From a bacterium (GTDB lineage: Bacteria > Verrucomicrobiota > Verrucomicrobiia > Chthoniobacterales > Terrimicrobiaceae): DNA of 13,101 nucleotides. This document shows, in pieces, positions 7,767 to 13,101 of this stretch (positions are counted from its first letter, which is position 1; the number at the start of each line of letters is the position of its first letter). Under the pieces are notes generated by a model. That model had not been told where the DNA came from and searched no databases. It saw only the letters and a program-made list of their open reading frames with translations. The translations under genes were made by a program, and so were the position numbers. The stretch spans positions 1-13,101 of the forward strand of contig RFZT01000032.1 of NCBI GenBank assembly GCA_009920585.1, given 5' to 3'.

Positions 7767-7812
7767 ACAAAAATAGAGATACCGCTCAGCGATGAACGCC
7801 AAGCGTTATCTC
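7767..7812 (-). terminator. Intrinsic (Rho-independent) terminator of the aldolase gene
   Basis: Arms 7776-7786 and 7802-7812 are complementary over 10 of 11 positions (GAGATA-c-CGCT against AGCG-t-TATCTC, one mismatch), with a 15-base loop. On the minus strand the stem is followed at once by TATTTTTG, a U-run in RNA. It starts 26 bases past the aldolase stop, the expected place. On the plus strand no T-run follows, so it should stop only the aldolase transcript and not the converging small membrane-protein gene. Confidence 0.75.
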
Positions 7813-7837
7813 AATAGATCATGAACCAGTCGAGCGA

Positions 7838-8911
7838 TTAGGCGTTACGTCCGACGCAATTTAGGTCCTCAAAGGAGACCAACAAGCGCTTGGTAAAGGC
7901 GGCCTCGGCGGCACCCAACCACACGCGCGGATCGTAGTATTTTTTGTTCGGCGCATCTGGTCCCGTAGGATTGCCAATCTGACCCTGCAGATAATCGTGA
8001 TTTTTCTCATCGTAAGAACGAATGCCCTCCCAGTAAGCCCACTGAAGATCGGTGTCCAAGTTCATCTTGATCGCACCGTAGCTGATCGCCTCGCGGATCT
8101 CCTCACGCGAGGACCCCGAGCCACCATGGAAAACAAAGTTCACAGGCTTCGGTGCGGTTCCAAATTTCTTCTGAATGTATTCTTGAGAATCGCGCAAGAT
8201 CGTGGGTTTTAGCTTCACATTCCCTGGTTTGTAAACACCGTGCACGTTGCCGAAGGCCGCAGCCACAGTGAAGTTCGGGCTCACGTCACTGAGTGCTTCA
8301 TACATCGCGGCGACTTCCTCTGGTTGTGTGTAGAGTCGGGACTCATGCACATCGCTATTGTCAACGCCGTCTTCTTCTCCACCAGTAACGCCGAGTTCGA
8401 TTTCGAGAGTCATACCCATTTTCGCCATGCGTTGCAGATACATGCAGCAGGTCTCGATGTTTTCCAGAAGTGGCTCCTCCGATAAATCGAGCATGTGGGA
8501 GCTGTAAAGAGGTTGCCCCGTTTTTGCGAATTGCTCCTCGCTTGCCGTCAATAGACCATCGATCCAAGGCAGCAATTTCTTCGAGCAGTGATCCGTATTC
8601 AGAATCACAGGAACGCCATAAGCCTTCGCCGCCTGATCTGTGTAAATGGCTCCTGCGATACCGCCAAGCACTGGGCCAAGTTGATTGTCCCCCTTCACAC
8701 CTTTTCCAATAAAAAACTGGGCTCCGCCGTTGGAAAACTGGATCATCATTGGGGAATTTAACTCGCGCCCAGCGGCCAGAGCAGCATTCACTGAACTCGT
8801 TCCGATGCAATTGACCGCCGGCAGGGCAAAATTCTCAGCCTTGGCTTGATCGAGCAACGACTTGACTTCATCTCCAAACAAAACACCTGAGCGAAATTTC
8901 GTATTTTTCAT
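7838..8911 (-). CDS. fbaA: Class II (zinc) fructose-bisphosphate aldolase, class IIA (E. coli FbaA type)
   Basis: The 357-residue cytoplasmic enzyme interconverts fructose 1,6-bisphosphate with dihydroxyacetone phosphate and glyceraldehyde 3-phosphate in glycolysis and gluconeogenesis. It aligns with E. coli FbaA almost end to end with an offset of two residues. NTDHC gives catalytic Asp107 and zinc ligand His108; EIELGVTGGEEDGVDN holds Glu172 and Glu180; GNVHGVYKPGN gives zinc ligand His224; VFHGGSGSS gives His262 and the phosphate-binding loop; NLDTDLQ follows at 284-290. All catalytic and metal residues are present. It is convergent with the small membrane-protein gene and ends in a clear intrinsic terminator. 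The start ATG gives the normal family N-terminus; a purine stretch (AGGGG) about 11 bases upstream is too far to be a good ribosome site. The gene is alone on its strand here. Confidence 0.97.
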   Translation of the reverse strand: MKNTKFRSGVLFGDEVKSLLDQAKAENFALPAVNCIGTSSVNAALAAGRELNSPMMIQFSNGGAQFFIGKGVKGDNQLGPVLGGIAGAIYTDQAAKAYGVPVILNTDHCSKKLLPWIDGLLTASEEQFAKTGQPLYSSHMLDLSEEPLLENIETCCMYLQRMAKMGMTLEIELGVTGGEEDGVDNSDVHESRLYTQPEEVAAMYEALSDVSPNFTVAAAFGNVHGVYKPGNVKLKPTILRDSQEYIQKKFGTAPKPVNFVFHGGSGSSREEIREAISYGAIKMNLDTDLQWAYWEGIRSYDEKNHDYLQGQIGNPTGPDAPNKKYYDPRVWLGAAEAAFTKRLLVSFEDLNCVGRNA

Positions 8912-9128
8912 GTAAGGAAAGACCCCTACTCCACCCTCCCTGTTTATTGCAATCCCTTTCTATCTGCACTACCGAACGCGGTGACAATTCATCAAAATTA
9001 AGCCTACTGTGAATCCAGATTTTTTCTGTGACAGTTTCTGAAACGAGTTTGAAAACCCTTTTTTCTCTTGCTGATCATCACCCTTTTTCTTCCCCAAAAG
9101 GCAAAGTCGGTTTAATAATGGGCAGTTC

Positions 9129-10067
9129 ATGGTCAAGGTGGAAAAACTGACAAAGAAATTTGGTGCTAACACAGCTGTGGATAGTATCAATTTTGAGGTC
9201 CAGAAAGGCGAGATCGTCGGATTTCTCGGGCCAAATGGCGCTGGCAAGAGCACGACAATGAAAATGCTCGCGGGGTTTCTCCCACCCACATCCGGAACAG
9301 CCGAGATCGCGGGTTGTGATGTTTTCACCGATTCACTGCGTGCCCGGGAACATATCGGGTACATGCCAGAGAATGTCCCCCTCTACACCGACATGAGGGT
9401 CAGTGAATTCCTCCGCTATCGGGCGTCATTGAAGGGAGTCCCAGGGAGACGATTGAGGGATCGCATCAGCGATGTGCTGGAATTATGTGGCCTTGAGGAT
9501 GTCGAAAAAAAGATAATATCCCGCCTCTCCAAAGGTTACCGTCAGAGGGTCGGACTCGCTGACGCCATGGTTCACGAACCTGATCTCCTCATCCTCGACG
9601 AGCCCACGATTGGCCTCGACCCAAATCAGATCCGCCTTGTACGCGACTTGATTCGCAATCTTCGACGCCACCACACAATTCTCATCTCTACACACATCCT
9701 TCCCGAAGTGGAGATGCTTTGCTCGCGAGTGATCATTATTAACAAGGGACGGATCGAAGCGCTCGATACGCCGCAAAATCTCCGCGCCCGACTCGGTCAG
9801 GAAGGTCATGTTTTATTCGACGCCCGCGTGCCCGACGCCCGCGTGGCGGCAGCTGAGCTTCGTAAACTAGAAGGCGTGCAAACCGTGAACATCCGGAACG
9901 ACGGACCTTGGTCTATTTTCAAGATTCAATGCACACCGGGCCATGACCCCCGAGAAACCATTTATCAATTTGCTGTGGAAAAAAGCTGGCCTGTCCGCGA
10001 GTTGAGCCGACCGCCAGTCTCTTTGGAGCAAGTCTTTGCGGAAGTCACAAACGGAGAGGAACTCTGA
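9129..10067 (+). CDS. ABC transporter ATP-binding protein, GldA-like
   Basis: The 312-residue cytoplasmic ATPase would drive the membrane partner encoded next. It has Walker A GPNGAGKST (34-42), a signature loop LSKGYRQRVGLA (133-144, with LSKGY in place of the canonical LSGGQ, common in this subfamily), Walker B LLILDEP (153-159, catalytic Glu158), a D-loop GLDP and switch His189. A C-terminal domain of about 90 residues (225-312) follows, ending SLEQVFAEVT, as in ATPases paired with ABC-2 type permeases. Best match by memory is the GldA / YxlF / CcmA-like group. The start is uncertain by a few codons and has no clear Shine-Dalgarno sequence; ATG 9118 is in another frame. First gene of a four-gene run; the 217-base gap before it also holds the divergent aldolase start region, and no firm promoter was assigned. 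Confidence 0.93.
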   Translation: MVKVEKLTKKFGANTAVDSINFEVQKGEIVGFLGPNGAGKSTTMKMLAGFLPPTSGTAEIAGCDVFTDSLRAREHIGYMPENVPLYTDMRVSEFLRYRASLKGVPGRRLRDRISDVLELCGLEDVEKKIISRLSKGYRQRVGLADAMVHEPDLLILDEPTIGLDPNQIRLVRDLIRNLRRHHTILISTHILPEVEMLCSRVIIINKGRIEALDTPQNLRARLGQEGHVLFDARVPDARVAAAELRKLEGVQTVNIRNDGPWSIFKIQCTPGHDPRETIYQFAVEKSWPVRELSRPPVSLEQVFAEVTNGEEL

Positions 10068-10069
10068 CC

Positions 10070-10825
10070 ATGGGCCGCTTTTTCATTCTTTTTCGCCGTG
10101 AGGTAGCATCGACGTTCCATCAACCCATCGCCTATGTCGTGCTCTTCTTTTTCTTGGTGATTACTGGATTCAACTTCCATGCGGGGATCACAATGCTGAA
10201 CAACGGGCGTGGAACCACAACGGTGGTCGAAGCCTTTTTCAACACCATGTATTTCTGGTTCCCGTTTTTGTTGGTCTTTCCCTTTACGACCATGCGAGTT
10301 TTTGCCGAGGAGTCTAAAATGGGCACCATCGAAATGCTCATGACCGCGCCAGTCCGAGATTCCCAGGTCGTCTTGGCCAAATACGCTGGCGCACTTTTCT
10401 TCTACCTCGTTCTCTGGGCACCAAGCCTGCTCTATTTCGTCACATTCCAAACGATCACGGGAATGAATGCGGCTGGGGCGGCGGGCAGCTACATCGGCGC
10501 CTACTCGATACTGATCATGATGGGCATGCTCTACACCTCGATCGGTTGCCTAGCCTCGGCTCTCACGGATAATCAAATCGTCGCGGCGATGATCTCGTTT
10601 GCCGCAATCCTAGCTTTGTTTTTTCTCGGACTCCTCTCCTTCATCATGCCAGCCACTGGCTCGATCCTGCGCGAGGTGACGTATTACTTTTCCCCTATCG
10701 AACACATGGTGGATTTTTCACGGGGCATCGTGGATACCCGGCCGGTGGTTTTTTACATTAGCTCCACGCTTCTGGTTCTCTTTGCCACACTCCACGTCTT
10801 TCAATACCGCCGCTGGAAATCATGA
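10070..10825 (+). CDS. ABC-2 type permease, GldF-like
   Basis: The 251-residue inner-membrane protein has about six helices (near 20-40, 60-80, 105-126, 140-165, 172-195 and 225-247). The segment MRVFAEESKMGTIEMLMTAPV (75-95) is the characteristic cytoplasmic coupling region of this ABC-2 permease group, and YFSPIEHMVDFSRGIVDTR (206-224) is its second hallmark before the last helix. It should form the transport channel with the ATPase upstream. The start lies two bases after the ATPase stop and has a good purine-rich ribosome site (GGAGAGGA at 10053-10060, nine bases before the ATG). Its own stop overlaps the next start by four bases (ATGA). The cargo is unknown. Confidence 0.92.
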   Translation: MGRFFILFRREVASTFHQPIAYVVLFFFLVITGFNFHAGITMLNNGRGTTTVVEAFFNTMYFWFPFLLVFPFTTMRVFAEESKMGTIEMLMTAPVRDSQVVLAKYAGALFFYLVLWAPSLLYFVTFQTITGMNAAGAAGSYIGAYSILIMMGMLYTSIGCLASALTDNQIVAAMISFAAILALFFLGLLSFIMPATGSILREVTYYFSPIEHMVDFSRGIVDTRPVVFYISSTLLVLFATLHVFQYRRWKS

Positions 10826-12291
10826 CACCGGGACGCACTGGAATCAAAATCAGCATCGGCCTCCAATGTCTCGCCGTTGCCATCATTTACCTGCTTGTCA
10901 ACTATCTTGGGTTTACTCACTACGAGCGCTGCGACTACTCCCGTTCGCAGAAGTTCTCCCTCGCCGATCAAACCAAAATCGTCCTGAAGGAGTTTAAAAA
11001 GCCCCTCAACATCATCATCGTCTCCTCTCCCTCGTTCCTTTCGCCGGCATCCCAGATCCTTGGTGATATACGCAGCCTGATGACGGAGGTTTTATTCAAC
11101 AAACGTCAGGGCCTTGTTGTGGAATACGTGGATCCGACACGCAATCTCTCCAGAATTCAGGAACTCCAGACGAAATACAACCTCACGAGCCTAGATAACA
11201 TCGCCATCCTTGATTATGATGAAAGGCATCGGTTGGTGAATTTGGCGGAGATGGGAGATTTTGATATGTCCCCCGTCGCACAAGGCGAATTGCCGATCTT
11301 GTTGGGCTTCCGTGGCGAACAGATCCTCACCAGCGCGCTCATGGGGCTTCTTAAAGCGGGGAGTCAGAATATCTATTTCCTCCAAGGGCATGGCGAGCCC
11401 CCACCCAATATCAACGGCGACCTATCCACTTGGATCGATGCCATCCAACGCCAGAATGCGATCTGCACCCCACTTTCCCTCTCTTCCATCGACAAGGTGC
11501 CAGAGGATGCCGCAGCCATCGTCATTGCCGCAGCGAAGTCTGATTTGGACGAGCGTGAGGCGGCTGTCCTTGCCGCATGGCTTCGCGTGCGAGGAAAGAT
11601 GCTGGTCCTACTGGATCCCGACGCCTCCACTCCACGCCTTCATGCCTTGTTGGCCGCGAACGGCATTACCCCACAAGATGACCGCGTTCTCCGCCTCATC
11701 AAACTTCCCTTCGCAATGGGCATCTTGCGCGATGTCACCGGCGAGGTCTTAAAAAACGCGGAAGTCACGCGACGCCTTCAAGGAATGAATATCCTTTTCC
11801 CTGGGGCAACTCAGTCACTAACCTTCGACAAAGACCTCGTCCAAAAAGAGAAAATCCTAATACGCCCGCTCACTCAGGCCGCCGAGGAGTTTTGGGGAGA
11901 AACGGATTTCGCTCCGAACCAAGCCGAGGGCGTGCGCTACGATGATGGCATCGACCATGGCCAACCGGTTATCATCGCTGCTTTGGCCGACCGTGACGGC
12001 GTGGAAGATGACCGCCTCAACGTACAGACGTCCCGCCTCATCGTTGTCGGGTCGTCCCAGTTCGCCTACGATGCCTCGATCTCACGGCCTGGACTGGACC
12101 TCCTTATTGGATCCATCAACTACCTTGTCGAACAAGGCAACCTCAGCGGGATCACGGCAAAAAACACCACTCGCTTCGCTCTTCAACTCACCGACCTTCA
12201 ATTATCACAACTCGCCTTAGTTGTGATGGTCGGAATGCCCGCAGCGGCTGCATTTCTAGGCCTGATTGTTTGGTGGAGGCGGAGGGCATGA
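10822..12291 (+). CDS. GldG-like ABC transporter auxiliary membrane protein
   Basis: The 489-residue protein has an N-terminal membrane helix (about 9-31), a large soluble domain (about 35-460) and a C-terminal helix (about 464-484) ending in WWRRRA, so most of it should face the periplasm. The soluble part fits the GldG / ABC-type auxiliary component pattern: the opening YSRSQKFSLADQT (39-51), NIYFLQGHGEP (183-193), VLLDPDA (262-268) and SRLIVVGSSQFAYD (404-417). GldG was named in gliding Bacteroidetes, but similar genes are common in non-gliding bacteria, so gliding should not be assumed. It overlaps both neighbours by four bases and is probably translated by coupling. It lacks ATPase or membrane-channel motifs; a role in binding or presenting substrate to the ABC pair is inference. 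Confidence 0.88.
   Translation: MTPGRTGIKISIGLQCLAVAIIYLLVNYLGFTHYERCDYSRSQKFSLADQTKIVLKEFKKPLNIIIVSSPSFLSPASQILGDIRSLMTEVLFNKRQGLVVEYVDPTRNLSRIQELQTKYNLTSLDNIAILDYDERHRLVNLAEMGDFDMSPVAQGELPILLGFRGEQILTSALMGLLKAGSQNIYFLQGHGEPPPNINGDLSTWIDAIQRQNAICTPLSLSSIDKVPEDAAAIVIAAAKSDLDEREAAVLAAWLRVRGKMLVLLDPDASTPRLHALLAANGITPQDDRVLRLIKLPFAMGILRDVTGEVLKNAEVTRRLQGMNILFPGATQSLTFDKDLVQKEKILIRPLTQAAEEFWGETDFAPNQAEGVRYDDGIDHGQPVIIAALADRDGVEDDRLNVQTSRLIVVGSSQFAYDASISRPGLDLLIGSINYLVEQGNLSGITAKNTTRFALQLTDLQLSQLALVVMVGMPAAAAFLGLIVWWRRRA
12275..12286 (+). promoter_or_regulatory. Shine-Dalgarno sequence for the DUF4340 gene inside the gldG-like 3' end
   Basis: GGAGG at 12275-12279 lies eight bases before ATG 12288, with a second purine run (GGAGGG) immediately next to the start. 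It supports the ATGA overlap start and stands out because most other genes in the window have no such site. Confidence 0.6.
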
Positions 12292-13101
12292 GCAAGTTAG
12301 CCACTGTTCTGCTTGTGCTGGCAGCTGCAGGATTGATCGTTTTCGTGGCCACCACATCAAACTGGCGTCTTTCGGAAGGACGACTGAAAGCTGCAGGGTC
12401 ACCCCTTTTTGATTTCGATCCCGATGAGATCAGCAACATCAAAATCAAAAATGGCGACCAATCGTTTCGCCTGAAAAGAGTCGACGCAGATTGGATCGTT
12501 TCGACTGGAACTGACGATGTCGCAGCGCCGGAAGCCATGAAACAGCTTTTCGAATCTGCCCTCGGCACCATCATCCTCGACCGCATTGATGCCAGCGAAC
12601 TCAGAGACGACAAAAACCTCTCGGGCTACGGAGTCCAAAAAAGCAGCCTCCAGATCGACTTTAAAGGCGACAAGCCGCCATCTCTGCTCGTTGGAAAGAG
12701 CAGCGTGGATGGCACACGCAATTACGTTTCTTTTGAGAATTCCAAGACCGTATTCCTGATCCCCAACGACCTCGTTCGCCTCATCACCGAACCCCCGTCG
12801 AGCTTCCGCGACCGACGCCTAACGACGATCGCTCCAGACACACTAAAGAAACTGGAAATCCGTCGTGCAAATACCATCCTCGAATTAGATCGATCTCCGA
12901 CAGGATGGCGAATATTAAAGCCGGTCAATACTCCCGCTGACGAAGTGGCCGTGGGCAAATTAGTGGATCAAATCCTCCATCTTCGACTCAAGGAATTCGT
13001 AAACAATCCCACAACCGACCCCCTTCTCACAGGAACGGCTGGGGAAAAAGCCTGCATCAAACTTTACCAGGAAGGCGATACCGCCCCTTCCACTATTACC
13101 A
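12288..13101 (+). CDS. DUF4340 domain protein, N-terminal part (cut by right edge)
   Basis: The open frame of 271 codons runs off the right edge. It starts with a short N-terminal signal anchor (MSKLATVLLVLAAAGLIVFV), then a soluble, presumably periplasmic part with the repeated pattern of DUF4340. That pattern is: FDFDPDEISNIKI near 41-53, a DWIV segment, SGYGVQKSSLQIDF near 112-125, a LLVGKSSVDGTRNYV segment near 133-147, a strand ending in VFLIPNDLV, and a second cycle from LTTIAPDTLKKLEI with GWRILKP. Such proteins are found next to GldG-like genes in many bacteria; their biochemical role is unknown. The start overlaps the upstream stop by four bases and has a good Shine-Dalgarno sequence. 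The family name is from recall of pattern and context, not from a search. Confidence 0.82.
   Translation, partial: MSKLATVLLVLAAAGLIVFVATTSNWRLSEGRLKAAGSPLFDFDPDEISNIKIKNGDQSFRLKRVDADWIVSTGTDDVAAPEAMKQLFESALGTIILDRIDASELRDDKNLSGYGVQKSSLQIDFKGDKPPSLLVGKSSVDGTRNYVSFENSKTVFLIPNDLVRLITEPPSSFRDRRLTTIAPDTLKKLEIRRANTILELDRSPTGWRILKPVNTPADEVAVGKLVDQILHLRLKEFVNNPTTDPLLTGTAGEKACIKLYQEGDTAPSTIT

Overview
This window reads as ordinary chromosomal DNA of a Gram-negative bacterium. My best guess is Verrucomicrobiota or a relative (about 0.6). That rests on gene content and protein style: a GldA/GldF/GldG-like set followed by a DUF4340 protein, a separate preT-preA pair, a class IIA aldolase, and few Shine-Dalgarno sequences. 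There are no RNA genes, CRISPR arrays, insertion sequences or phage genes that I can see.

Left part (1-4427), all on the minus strand and read right to left: glgB (glycogen branching enzyme), a small ribbon-helix-helix protein with a Pro/Gln-rich tail, a SLC13/DASS-type anion transporter gene that appears broken by a short internal deletion near its 3' end, and the start of a secreted protein that runs off the left edge. Gaps are 47-92 bases, so these could share a transcript, but no promoter was firmly identified.

Middle part (4565-7725), plus strand: preT and preA, encoding the two subunits of an NAD-dependent dihydropyrimidine dehydrogenase (pyrimidine reduction), five bases apart, then a small two-helix membrane protein with the layout of a 2TM channel but no potassium filter. 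It converges with a minus-strand class II fructose-bisphosphate aldolase gene (7838-8911). A clear intrinsic terminator for the aldolase lies between them.

Right part (9129-13101), plus strand: an operon of ABC ATPase, ABC permease, GldG-like auxiliary membrane protein and DUF4340 protein (cut by the right edge). Genes are 2 bases apart or overlap by 4 bases (ATGA). They probably form one inner-membrane complex whose substrate is unknown outside gliding Bacteroidetes.

No clearly new system was found. The points most worth checking are the damaged transporter, the orphan ribbon-helix-helix protein, the filterless channel-like protein and the Gld-like operon.
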